Part shown: positions 1-10,932 of the stretch, one piece after another
Layout: each line of letters begins with the position of its first letter
Numbering within the stretch: position 1 is the stretch's first letter
Assembly: GCA_963682175.1 (NCBI GenBank)
Contig: OY821793.1
Location: 28,789,493 to 28,853,492, forward strand
Length of the DNA: 64,000 nucleotides
Direction of reading: 5' to 3'
From: Triglochin maritima
Taxonomy: Eukaryota; Streptophyta; Magnoliopsida; Alismatales; Juncaginaceae
Notes under the pieces: generated by a model
Seen by the model: the letters and a program-made list of their open reading frames with translations, nothing else
Database searches by the model: none
What the model was told of the DNA's origin: nothing
Position numbers and translations under genes: made by a program

Positions 1-68
1 ACCTGCAAGTGCGCTTTCACTTCGAAACGTGTTTTGGAAGCGAATGCCGTAGGCCACTGCCGCGAGCA

Positions 69-87
69 CACACTAGGCCCTAGCGTG
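69..87. repeat. Imperfect palindrome around CTAGGCCCTAG
   Basis: CAC-A-CTAGG, a single central C, then CCTAG-C-GTG form nine-position arms with one mismatch (A opposite C). It recurs every 911 bp. M66 carries changes in it (near 59253-59267), and M68 carries CACTAAGCCC near 61075. Confidence 0.7.
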
Positions 88-110
88 GCGCTGAAATGCC
101 AACTATGACA

Positions 111-125
111 ACACTAGGCTAGTGT
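111..125. repeat. Perfect 15-nt palindrome ACACTAG-G-CTAGTGT
   Basis: Seven-bp arms flank one central G. It lies about 40 bp downstream of the CTAGGCCCTAG palindrome and resembles it (ACACTAGGC shared), so the two may be duplicates. Even-numbered copies of the first HOR block carry GGCTTGTG (first at 2849), which breaks one pair. Several gamma copies carry ACTAAGGTAGT (for example near 21050), which keeps six-bp arms around a three-base centre. Confidence 0.75.
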
Positions 126-254
126 CCATCGCCCAACCGCCAAATCACTCCGAGATGGGTGTGCCTCGTAGATAACGCGGATGGATATGTGGGGTCCTAA
201 GTTCCATAAACCGTGGTTGGGCCGCCTAAAGGCCACTTAGAAACTAGGTGTGGG

Positions 255-300
255 GCTGGCCACATGCCACGCGTGGAGCTGGCCAAAGGCCACTCCGTCG
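255..300 (+). repeat. 23-bp tandem duplication within the conserved block
   Basis: GCTGGCCAcatGCCAC begins at 255 and GCTGGCCAaagGCCAC begins at 278, an offset of 23 bp. The first unit ends in the CCACGCGTGG palindrome (267-276), and the second ends in CTCCGTCG. The pair is present in every copy inspected and lies in the best conserved part of the monomer. M23 and M26 carry the same double change (GCGTTGAGCTGGCCCAAGG, near 20296-20313 and 23013-23030). Confidence 0.8.
267..276. repeat. CCACGCGTGG palindrome with MluI core
   Basis: This is a perfect 10-bp palindrome containing ACGCGT, inside the first unit of the 23-bp duplication. It is kept in almost all copies. M23 and M26 read CCACGCGTTG. 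Confidence 0.75.
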
Positions 301-304
301 CCAC

Positions 305-312
305 CCTGCAGG
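305..312. other. SbfI/PstI site, one per monomer
   Basis: CCTGCAGG occurs once per copy at offset 305, in the conserved block. M22 has CCTGTAGG (19436-19443), a C-to-T change in a CAG context. This site makes a clear prediction: SbfI digestion should give a 911-bp ladder with rare 1.8-kb steps. Confidence 0.85.
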
Positions 313-549
313 CCAACACCAAATCGGCTGTGCCTCGAGCATCCGACCTCCAAATCGAGCGTTCTAACTTGCATTACGTAGACAATTCATCCCTCTATCG
401 GCCCCTAAAATTTCAGAGCAAACGCCCAAGTATTCGGGGTCGCGCCTCCTCCAATAAGACGTAGCTCCCTACCAGCCACGCCCCCACATCATCAGCATTC
501 TTCATCTCATCGCGCCTCGCCCTACATACATCTAAATCGGGCATTCTAA

Positions 550-572
550 GAGGAGTTACCCATCCACTCCTC
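550..572. repeat. Inverted repeat GAGGAGT ... ACTCCTC, 9-nt loop
   Basis: Seven-bp perfect arms (550-556 and 566-572) flank TACCCATCC. Many gamma copies between about 21 and 50.7 kb read GATGAGT in the left arm, which weakens it. That change is linked to ATTATTC instead of ATTCTTC about 60 bp upstream. Confidence 0.65.
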
Positions 573-666
573 CTCACTATGTGCTCGGGTGCCCAAATAT
601 AGACTAAGGCTCACCTAAGGTCCACTCAGGCCATTGCTTGGGACAAACGATGCGGCAGCTTCCACT

Positions 667-680
667 TTGCCCGCGGGCAA
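667..680. repeat. Perfect 14-bp palindrome TTGCCCGCGGGCAA (SacII core)
   Basis: The run is fully self-complementary with CCGCGG at its centre and is present once per monomer. Variants: GGGTAAC in even copies of the first HOR block and in M13, M15 and M18; CCAGCGGG in M29 (near 26147); CCGGCGGG in M52 (near 47100). Confidence 0.75.
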
Positions 681-690
681 CACCCATGGA

Positions 691-711
691 CTTCCAAACG
701 CGTTTTGGAAG
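691..711. repeat. Inverted repeat CTTCCAAA ... TTTGGAAG, first of two per monomer
   Basis: Eight-bp arms flank a five-base CGCGT or CGTGT centre. The alpha and beta copies have ACGCGT in the middle. Most gamma copies have ACGTGT, a CpG-to-TpG difference. It marks the end of the first internal sub-repeat. Confidence 0.75.
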
Positions 712-930
712 CGAATGGGGTAGGCAACAACCGTGGGAACCCAAGCATGGGAACGAGAAACGTCCCAAAGAACTTTCCCCACGAGAAACCCCCATTCCCT
801 TCCGGACGCGTTGGGAAGTGCACGGGAAGGCAACAACCTTGGGCAACCGAGCACGTCGAAGAGCAACTACCACAGGCACCTTGGTCTTTGCCCACGAGCA
901 ACCTCCATTTCACCTACAAGTGCGCTTTCA

Positions 931-951
931 CTTCCAAACGTGTTTTGGAAG
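931..951. repeat. Inverted repeat CTTCCAAA ... TTTGGAAG, second of two per monomer
   Basis: This has the same eight-bp arms as the element 240 bp upstream, with a CGTGT centre. Alpha copies read CTTCGAAA in the left arm, and some gamma copies read TTTTTGAAG on the right, each costing one pair. M63 and M65 have lost one A in the left arm (near 56476 and 58298). Confidence 0.7.
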
Positions 952-1822
952 CGAATGTCGTAGGCCACTGCCGCGAGCACACACTAGGCCCTAGCGTGGC
1001 GCTGACATGCCAACTATGACAACACTAGGCTAGTGTCCATCGCCCGACCGCCAAATCACTCCGAGATGGGTGTGCCTCGTAGATAACGCGGATGGATATG
1101 TGGGGTCCTAAGTTCCATAAACCGTGGTTTCGCCGCCTAAAGACCACTTAGAAACTAGGTGTGGGGCTGGCCACATGCCACGCGTGGAGCTGGCCAAAGG
1201 CCACTCCGTCGCCACCCTGCAGGTCAACACCAAATCGGCTGCGCCTCGAGCATCCGACCTCCAAATCGAGCGTTCTAACTTGCATCACGTAGACAATTCA
1301 TCCCTCTATCTGCCCCTAAAATTTCAGAGCAAACGCCCAAGTATTTGGGGTCACGCCTCCTCCAATAAGACGTAGCTCCCTACCAGCCACGCCCCCACAT
1401 CATCAGCATTCTTCATCTCATCGCGCCTCGCCCTACATGCATCTAAATCGGGCATTCTAAGAGGAGTTACCCATCCACTCCTCCTCACTATGTGCTCGGG
1501 TGCCCAAATATAGACTAAGACTCACCTAAGGTCCACTCAGGCCATTGCTTGGGACAAACGATGCGGCAGCTTCCACTTTGCCCGCGGGCAACACCCATGG
1601 ACTTCCAAACGCGTTTTGGAAGCGAATGGGGTAGGCAACAACCGTGGGAACCCAAGCATGGGCATGAGCAACGTCCCAAAGAACTTTCCCCACGAGAAAC
1701 CCCCATTCCCTTCCGGACGCGTTCGGAAGTGCACGGGAAGGCAACAACCTTGGGCAACCGAGCACGTCGAAGAGCAACGTCCACAGGCACCTTGGTCTTT
1801 GCCCACGAGCAACCCCCATTTC

Positions 1823-4800
1823 ACCTGCAAGTGCGCTTTCACTTCGAAACGTGTTTTGGAAGCGAATACCGTAGGCCACTGCCGCGAGCACACACTAGGC
1901 CCTAGCGTGGCGCTGACATGCCAACTATGACAACACTAGGCTAGTGTCCATCGCCCGACCGCCAAATCACTCCGAGATGGGTGTGCCTCGTAGATAACGC
2001 GGATGGATATGTGGGGTCCTAAGTTCCATAAACCGTGGTTTGGCCGCCTAAAGACCACTTAGAAACTAGGTGTGGGGCTGGCCACATGCCACGCGTGGAG
2101 CTGGCCAAAGGCCACTCCGTCGCCACCCTGCAGGCCAACACCAAATCGGCTGCGCCTCGAGCATCCGACCTCCAAATCGAGCGTTCTAACTTGCATCACG
2201 TAGACAATTCATCCCTCTATCTGCCCCTAAAATTTCAGAGCAAACGCCCAAGTATTTGGGGTCGCGCCTCCTCCAATAAGACGTAGCTCCCTACCAGCCA
2301 CGCCCCCACATCATCAGCATTCTTCATCTCATCGCGCCTCGCCCTACATGCATCTAAATCGGGCATTCTAAGAGGAGTTACCCATCCACTCCTCCTCACT
2401 ATGTGCTCGGGTGCCCAAATATAGACTAAGACTCACCTAAGGTCCACTCAGGCCATTGCTTGGGACAAACGATGCGGCAGCTTCCACTTTGCCCGCGGGC
2501 AACACCCATGGACTTCCAAACGCGTTTTGGAAGCGAATGGGGTAGGCAACAACCGTGGGAACCCAAGCATGGGCATGAGCAACGTCCCAAAGAACTTTCC
2601 CCACGAGAAACCCCCATTCCCTTCCGGACGCGTTCGGAAGTGCACGGGAAGGCAACAACCTTGGGCAACCGAGCACGTCGAAGAGCAACGTCCACAGGCA
2701 CCTTGGTCTTTGCCCACGAGCAACCCCCATTTCACCTGCAAGTGCGCTTTCACTTCGAAACGTGTTTTGGAAGCGAATACCGTAGGCCACTATCGCGAGC
2801 ACACACTAGGCCCTAGCGTGGCGCTGACATGCCAACTATGACAACACTAGGCTTGTGTCCATCGCCCGACCGCCAAATCACTCCGAGATGGGTGTGCCTC
2901 GTAGATAACGCGGATGGATATGTGGGGTCGTAAGTTCCATAAACCGTGGTTTGGCCGCCTAAAGACCACTTAGAAACTAGGTGTGGGGCTGGCCACATGC
3001 CACGCGTGGAGCTGGCCAAAGGCCACTCCGTCGCCACCCTGCAGGCCAACACCAAATCGGCTGCGCCTCGAGCATCCGACCTCCAAATCGAGCGTTCTAA
3101 CTTGCATCACGTAGACAATTCATCCCTCTATCGGACCCTAAAATTTCAGAGCAAACGCCCAAGTATTTGGAGTCGCGCCTCCTCCAATAAGACGTAGCTC
3201 CCTACCAGCCACGCCCCCACATCATCAGCATTCTTCATCTCATCGCGCCTCGCCCTACATACATCTAAATCGGGCATTCTAAGAGGAGTTACCCATCCAC
3301 TCCTCCTCACTATGTGCTCGGGTGCCCAAATATAGACTAAGGCTCACCTAAGGTCCACTCAGGCCATTGCTTGGGACAAACGATGCGGCAGCTTCCACTT
3401 TGCCCGCGGGTAACACCCATGGACTTCCAAACGCGTTTTGGAAGCGAATGGGGTAGGCAACAACCGTGGGAACCCAAGCATGGGCATGAGCAACGTCCCA
3501 AAGAACTTTCCCCACGAGAAACCCCCATTCCCTTCCGGACGCGTTCGGAAGTGCACGGGAAGGCAACAACCTTGGGCAACCGAGCACGTCGAAGAGCAAC
3601 GTCCACAGGCACCTTGGTCTTTGCCCACGAGCAACCCCCATTTCACCTGCAAGTGCGCTTTCACTTCGAAACGTGTTTTGGAAGCGAATACCGTAGGCCA
3701 CTGCCGCGAGCACACACTAGGCCCTAGCGTGGCGCTGACATGCCAACTATGACAACACTAGGCTAGTGTCCATCGCCCGACCGCCAAATCACTCCGAGAT
3801 GGGTGTGCCTCGTAGATAACGCGGATGGATATGTGGGGTCCTAAGTTCCATAAACCGTGGTTTGGCCGCCTAAAGACCACTTAGAAACTAGGTGTGGGGC
3901 TGGCCACATGCCACGCGTGGAGCTGGCCAAAGGCCACTCCGTCGCCACCCTGCAGGCCAACACCAAATCGGCTGCGCCTCGAGCATCCCACCTCCAAATC
4001 GAGCGTTCTAACTTGCATCACGTAGACAATTCATCCCTCTATCTGCCCCTAAAATTTCAGAGCAAACGCCCAAGTATTTGGGGTCGCGCCTCCTCCAATA
4101 AGACGTAGCTCCCTACCAGCCACGCCCCCACATCATCAGCATTCTTCATCTCATCGCGCCTCGCCCTACATGCATCTAAATCGGGCATTCTAAGAGGAGT
4201 TACCCATCCACTCCTCCTCACTATGTGCTCGGGTGCCCAAATATAGACTAAGACTCACCTAAGGTCCACTCAGGCCATTGCTTGGGACAAACGATGCGGC
4301 AGCTTCCACTTTGCCCGCGGGCAACACCCATGGACTTCCAAACGCGTTTTGGAAGCGAATGGGGTAGGCAACAACCGTGGGAACCCAAGCATGGGCATGA
4401 GCAACGTCCCAAAGAACTTTCCCCACGAGAAACCCCCATTCCCTTCCGGACGCGTTCGGAAGTGCACGGGAAGGCAACAACCTTGGGCAACCGAGCACGT
4501 CGAAGAGCAACGTCCACAGGCACCTTGGTCTTTGCCCACGAGCAACCCCCATTTCACCTGCAAGTGCGCTTTCACTTCGAAACGTGTTTTGGAAGCGAAT
4601 ACCGTAGGCCACTACCGCGAGCACACACTAGGCCCTAGCGTGGCGCTGACATGCCAACTATGACAACACTAGGCTTGTGTCCATCGCCCGACCGCCAAAT
4701 CACTCCGAGATGGGTGTGCCTCGTAGATAACGCGGATGGATATGTGGGGTCCTAAGTTCCATAAACCGTGGTTTGGCCGCCTAAAGACCACTTAGAAACT

Positions 4801-7800
4801 AGGTGTGGGGCTGGCCACATGCCACGCGTGGAGCTGGCCAAAGGCCACTCCGTCGCCACCCTGCAGGCCAACACCAAATCGGCTGCGCCTCGAGCATCCG
4901 ACCTCCAAATCGAGCGTTCTAACTTGCATCACGTAGACAATTCATCCCTCTATCGGACCCTAAAATTTCAGAGCAAACGCCCAAGTATTTGGAGTCGCGC
5001 CTCCTCCAATAAGACGTAGCTCCCTACCAGCCACGCCCCCACATCATCAGCATTCTTCATCTCATCGCGCCTCGCCCTACATACATCTAAATCGGGCATT
5101 CTAAGAGGAGTTACCCATCCACTCCTCCTCACTATGTGCTCGGGTGCCCAAATATAGACTAAGGCTCACCTAAGGTCCACTCAGGCCATTGCTTGGGACA
5201 AACGATGCGGCAGCTTCCACTTTGCCCGCGGGTAACACCCATGGACTTCCAAACGCGTTTTGGAAGCGAATGGGGTAGGCAACAACCGTGGGAACCCAAG
5301 CATGGGCATGAGCAACGTCCCAAAGAACTTTCCCCACGAGAAACCCCCATTCCCTTCCGGACGCGTTCGGAAGTGCACGGGAAGGCAACAACCTTGGGCA
5401 ACCGAGCACGTCGAAGAGCAACGTCCACAGGCACCTTGGTCTTTGCCCACGAGCAACCCCCATTTCACCTGCAAGTGCGCTTTCACTTCGAAACGTGTTT
5501 TGGAAGCGAATACCGTAGGCCACTGCCGCGAGCACACACTAGGCCCTAGCGTGGCGCTGACATGCCAACTATGACAACACTAGGCTAGTGTCCATCGCCC
5601 GACCGCCAAATCACTCCGAGATGGGTGTGCCTCGTAGATAACGCGGATGGATATGTGGGGTCCTAAGTTCCATAAACCGTGGTTTGGCCGCCTAAAGACC
5701 ACTTAGAAACTAGGTGTGGGGCTGGCCACATGCCACGCGTGGAGCTGGCCAAAGGCCACTCCGTCGCCACCCTGCAGGCCAACACCAAATCGGCTGCGCC
5801 TCGAGCATCCGACCTCCAAATCGAGCGTTCTAACTTGCATCACGTAGACAATTCATCCCTCTATCTGCCCCTAAAATTTCAGAGCAAACGCCCAAGTATT
5901 TGGGGTCGCGCCTCCTCCAATAAGACGTAGCTCCCTACCAGCCACGCCCCCACATCATCAGCATTCTTCATCTCATCGCGCCTCGCCCTACATGCATCTA
6001 AATCGGGCATTCTAAGAGGAGTTACCCATCCACTCCTCCTCACTATGTGCTCGGGTGCCCAAATATAGACTAAGACTCACCTAAGGTCCACTCAGGCCAT
6101 TGCTTGGGACAAACGATGCGGCAGCTTCCACTTTGCCCGCGGGCAACACCCATGGACTTCCAAACGCGTTTTGGAAGCGAATGGGGTAGGCAACAACCGT
6201 GGGAACCCAAGCATGGGCATGAGCAACGTCCCAAAGAACTTTCCCCACGAGAAACCCCCATTCCCTTCCGGACGCGTTCGGAAGTGCACGGGAAGGCAAC
6301 AACCTTGGGCAACCGAGCACGTCGAAGAGCAACGTCCACAGGCACCTTGGTCTTTGCCCACGAGCAACCCCCATTTCACCTGCAAGTGCGCTTTCACTTC
6401 GAAACGTGTTTTGGAAGCGAATACCGTAGGCCACTACCGCGAGCACACACTAGGCCCTAGCGTGGCGCTGACATGCCAACTATGACAACACTAGGCTTGT
6501 GTCCATCGCCCGACCGCCAAATCACTCCGAGATGGGTGTGCCTCGTAGATAACGCGGATGGATATGTGGGGTCCTAAGTTCCATAAACCGTGGTTTGGCC
6601 GCCTAAAGACCACTTAGAAACTAGGTGTGGGGCTGGCCACATGCCACGCGTGGAGCTGGCCAAAGGCCACTCCGTCGCCACCCTGCAGGCCAACACCAAA
6701 TCGGCTGCGCCTCGAGCATCCGACCTCCAAATCGAGCGTTCTAACTTGCATCACGTAGACAATTCATCCCTCTATCGGACCCTAAAATTTCAGAGCAAAC
6801 GCCCAAGTATTTGGAGTCGCGCCTCCTCCAATAAGACGTAGCTCCCTACCAGCCACGCCCCCACATCATCAGCATTCTTCATCTCATCGCGCCTCGCCCT
6901 ACATACATCTAAATCGGGCATTCTAAGAGGAGTTACCCATCCACTCCTCCTCACTATGTGCTCGGGTGCCCAAATATAGACTAAGGCTCACCTAAGGTCC
7001 ACTCAGGCCATTGCTTGGGACAAACGATGCGGCAGCTTCCACTTTGCCCGCGGGTAACACCCATGGACTTCCAAACGCGTTTTGGAAGCGAATGGGGTAG
7101 GCAACAACCGTGGGAACCCAAGCATGGGCATGAGCAACGTCCCAAAGAACTTTCCCCACGAGAAACCCCCATTCCCTTCCGGACGCGTTCGGAAGTGCAC
7201 GGGAAGGCAACAACCTTGGGCAACCGAGCACGTCGAAGAGCAACGTCCACAGGCACCTTGGTCTTTGCCCACGAGCAACCCCCATTTCACCTGCAAGTGC
7301 GCTTTCACTTCGAAACGTGTTTTGGAAGCGAATACCGTAGGCCACTGCCGCGAGCACACACTAGGCCCTAGCGTGGCGCTGACATGCCAACTATGACAAC
7401 ACTAGGCTAGTGTCCATCGCCCGACCGCCAAATCACTCCGAGATGGGTGTGCCTCGTAGATAACGCGGATGGATATGTGGGGTCCTAAGTTCCATAAACC
7501 GTGGTTTGGCCGCCTAAAGACCACTTAGAAACTAGGTGTGGGGCTGGCCACATGCCACGCGTGGAGCTGGCCAAAGGCCACTCCGTCGCCACCCTGCAGG
7601 CCAACACCAAATCGGCTGCGCCTCGAGCATCCGACCTCCAAATCGAGCGTTCTAACTTGCATCACGTAGACAATTCATCCCTCTATCTGCCCCTAAAATT
7701 TCAGAGCAAACGCCCAAGTATTTGGGGTCGCGCCTCCTCCAATAAGACGTAGCTCCCTACCAGCCACGCCCCCACATCATCAGCATTCTTCATCTCATCG

Positions 7801-10800
7801 CGCCTCGCCCTACATGCATCTAAATCGGGCATTCTAAGAGGAGTTACCCATCCACTCCTCCTCACTATGTGCTCGGGTGCCCAAATATAGACTAAGACTC
7901 ACCTAAGGTCCACTCAGGCCATTGCTTGGGACAAACGATGCGGCAGCTTCCACTTTGCCCGCGGGCAACACCCATGGACTTCCAAACGCGTTTTGGAAGC
8001 GAATGGGGTAGGCAACAACCGTGGGAACCCAAGCATGGGCATGAGCAACGTCCCAAAGAACTTTCCCCACGAGAAACCCCCATTCCCTTCCGGACGCGTT
8101 CGGAAGTGCACGGGAAGGCAACAACCTTGGGCAACCGAGCACGTCGAAGAGCAACGTCCACAGGCACCTTGGTCTTTGCCCACGAGCAACCCCCATTTCA
8201 CCTGCAAGTGCGCTTTCACTTCGAAACGTGTTTTGGAAGCGAATACCGTAGGCCACTACCGCGAGCACACACTAGGCCCTAGCGTGGCGCTGACATGCCA
8301 ACTATGACAACACTAGGCTTGTGTCCATCGCCCGACCGCCAAATCACTCCGAGATGGGTGTGCCTCGTAGATAACGCGGATGGATATGTGGGGTCCTAAG
8401 TTCCATAAACCGTGGTTTGGCCGCCTAAAGACCACTTAGAAACTAGGTGTGGGGCTGGCCACATGCCACGCGTGGAGCTGGCCAAAGGCCACTCCGTCGC
8501 CACCCTGCAGGCCAACACCAAATCGGCTGCGCCTCGAGCATCCGACCTCCAAATCGAGCGTTCTAACTTGCATCACGTAGACAATTCATCCCTCTATCGG
8601 ACCCTAAAATTTCAGAGCAAACGCCCAAGTATTTGGAGTCGCGCCTCCTCCAATAAGACGTAGCTCCCTACCAGCCACGCCCCCACATCATCAGCATTCT
8701 TCATCTCATCGCGCCTCGCCCTACATACATCTAAATCGGGCATTCTAAGAGGAGTTACCCATCCACTCCTCCTCACTATGTGCTCGGGTGCCCAAATATA
8801 GACTAAGGCTCACCTAAGGTCCACTCAGGCCATTGCTTGGGACAAACGATGCGGCAGCTTCCACTTTGCCCGCGGGTAACACCCATGGACTTCCAAACGC
8901 GTTTTGGAAGCGAATGGGGTAGGCAACAACCGTGGGAACCCAAGCATGGGCATGAGCAACGTCCCAAAGAACTTTCCCCACGAGAAACCCCCATTCCCTT
9001 CCGGACGCGTTCGGAAGTGCACGGGAAGGCAACAACCTTGGGCAACCGAGCACGTCGAAGAGCAACGTCCACAGGCACCTTGGTCTTTGCCCACGAGCAA
9101 CCCCCATTTCACCTGCAAGTGCGCTTTCACTTCGAAACGTGTTTTGGAAGCGAATACCGTAGGCCACTGCCGCGAGCACACACTAGGCCCTAGCGTGGCG
9201 CTGACATGCCAACTATGACAACACTAGGCTAGTGTCCATCGCCCGACCGCCAAATCACTCCGAGATGGGTGTGCCTCGTAGATAACGCGGATGGATATGT
9301 GGGGTCCTAAGTTCCATAAACCGTGGTTTGGCCGCCTAAAGACCACTTAGAAACTAGGTGTGGGGCTGGCCACATGCCACGCGTGGAGCTGGCCAAAGGC
9401 CACTCCGTCGCCACCCTGCAGGCCAACACCAAATCGGCTGCGCCTCGAGCATCCGACCTCCAAATCGAGCGTTCTAACTTGCATCACGTAGACAATTCAT
9501 CCCTCTATCTGCCCCTAAAATTTCAGAGCAAACGCCCAAGTATTTGGGGTCGCGCCTCCTCCAATAAGACGTAGCTCCCTACCAGCCACGCCCCCACATC
9601 ATCAGCATTCTTCATCTCATCGCGCCTCGCCCTACATGCATCTAAATCGGGCATTCTAAGAGGAGTTACCCATCCACTCCTCCTCACTATGTGCTCGGGT
9701 GCCCAAATATAGACTAAGACTCACCTAAGGTCCACTCAGGCCATTGCTTGGGACAAACGATGCGGCAGCTTCCACTTTGCCCGCGGGCAACACCCATGGA
9801 CTTCCAAACGCGTTTTGGAAGCGAATGGGGTAGGCAACAACCGTGGGAACCCAAGCATGGGCATGAGCAACGTCCCAAAGAACTTTCCCCACGAGAAACC
9901 CCCATTCCCTTCCGGACGCGTTCGGAAGTGCACGGGAAGGCAACAACCTTGGGCAACCGAGCACGTCGAAGAGCAACGTCCACAGGCACCTTGGTCTTTG
10001 CCCACGAGCAACCCCCATTTCACCTGCAAGTGCGCTTTCACTTCGAAACGTGTTTTGGAAGCGAATACCGTAGGCCACTACCGCGAGCACACACTAGGCC
10101 CTAGCGTGGCGCTGACATGCCAACTATGACAACACTAGGCTTGTGTCCATCGCCCGACCGCCAAATCACTCCGAGATGGGTGTGCCTCGTAGATAACGCG
10201 GATGGATATGTGGGGTCCTAAGTTCCATAAACCGTGGTTTGGCCGCCTAAAGACCACTTAGAAACTAGGTGTGGGGCTGGCCACATGCCACGCGTGGAGC
10301 TGGCCAAAGGCCACTCCGTCGCCACCCTGCAGGCCAACACCAAATCGGCTGCGCCTCGAGCATCCGACCTCCAAATCGAGCGTTCTAACTTGCATCACGT
10401 AGACAATTCATCCCTCTATCGGACCCTAAAATTTCAGAGCAAACGCCCAAGTATTTGGAGTCGCGCCTCCTCCAATAAGACGTAGCTCCCTACCAGCCAC
10501 GCCCCCACATCATCAGCATTCTTCATCTCATCGCGCCTCGCCCTACATACATCTAAATCGGGCATTCTAAGAGGAGTTACCCATCCACTCCTCCTCACTA
10601 TGTGCTCGGGTGCCCAAATATAGACTAAGGCTCACCTAAGGTCCACTCAGGCCATTGCTTGGGACAAACGATGCGGCAGCTTCCACTTTGCCCGCGGGTA
10701 ACACCCATGGACTTCCAAACGCGTTTTGGAAGCGAATGGGGTAGGCAACAACCGTGGGAACCCAAGCATGGGCATGAGCAACGTCCCAAAGAACTTTCCC

Positions 10801-10932
10801 CACGAGAAACCCCCATTCCCTTCCGGACGCGTTCGGAAGTGCACGGGAAGGCAACAACCTTGGGCAACCGAGCACGTCGAAGAGCAACGTCCACAGGCAC
10901 CTTGGTCTTTGCCCACGAGCAACCCCCATTTC
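1823..10932 (+). repeat. HOR block 1: five two-monomer units of 1822 bp (M3-M12)
   Basis: Odd copies carry TATCTGCCCC, TTTGGGGTCGC, ACATGCATC, ACTAAGACTC and GGGCAAC. Even copies carry GGCTTGTG, TATCGGACCC, TTTGGAGTCGC, ACATACATC, ACTAAGGCTC and GGGTAAC. The alternation is strict for five units. Units from M7 onward look almost or entirely identical. M4 has two private bases (GGTCGTAAG near 2928, CACTATCGCG near 2790), and M5 has CATCCCACC near 3986. Such uniformity implies a recent amplification of the dimer. Confidence 0.9.

Larger units (their letters stand above)
1..911 (+). repeat. Reference satellite monomer M1 (phase used for numbering)
   Basis: This copy serves as a map of the unit. 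Offsets 1-60 hold the end of a sub-repeat. Offsets 69-125 hold two CTAG-centred palindromes. Offsets 225-315 are strongly conserved between copies and contain a 23-bp tandem duplication, an ACGCGT palindrome and an SbfI site. Offsets 370-460 are the most variable stretch. Offsets 550-572 hold an inverted repeat. Offsets 637-911, continuing into the next copy, hold the sub-repeats. M1 itself is a mosaic: its start is alpha-like (CCTGCAAG, TTCGAAAC) and its second half is beta-like (GGGAACGAGAAAC, GTTGGGAAG, CAACTACC). The phase is arbitrary, because there is no natural boundary in a tandem array. Confidence 0.9.
637..960 (+). repeat. Three degenerate sub-repeats of about 84, 108 and 132 bp inside the monomer
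   Basis: Three segments align with each other: about 637-720, 721-828 and 829-960, the last crossing the chosen monomer boundary. Each ends in a CTTCC...GGAAG inverted repeat, starting at 691, 799 and 931. The second and third begin with the same GGCAACAACC (723 and 829), followed by a GTGGGAACCCAAGCA-like or TTGGGCAACCGAGCA-like run. A degenerate start of a fourth unit, GGCCACTGCC, follows at 963. Each full unit also carries a TTGCCC.CGGGCAA or CCCCACGAGAAA-like stretch before the inverted repeat. The arrangement recurs in every copy, so the 911-bp monomer appears to have grown partly by older short-unit tandem duplication. Exact unit borders are by eye. Confidence 0.8.
1..1822 (+). repeat. 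M1-M2: mosaic monomers left of the first HOR block
   Basis: M1 starts alpha-like and ends beta-like. M2 starts beta-like (CCTACAAG, GTCGTAGG) and ends alpha-like (GGGCATGAGC, GTTCGGAAG). M2 shares ACATGCATC and ACTAAGACTC with the odd monomers of the next block, but has private changes (GTTTCGCCGCC near 1127, GGTCACGCC near 1349). The pair reads as the edge of a homogenised domain. Confidence 0.7.

Noticed and set aside
1721..1738. CENP-B-box-like motif GTTCGGAAGTGCACGGGA
   Set aside because: TTCG and CGGG are present, but the gap between them is eight bases instead of the seven of the canonical box, and the conserved internal A is not in place. Copies with GTTGGGAAG lack even the TTCG.
1526..1891. 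121-codon antisense ORF, recurring in alpha copies, with an internal peptide repeat
   Set aside because: The peptide repeat reflects the DNA sub-repeats. Overlapping frames on both strands are equally open, many copies lose the start or the upstream part, and no protein family is recognisable.
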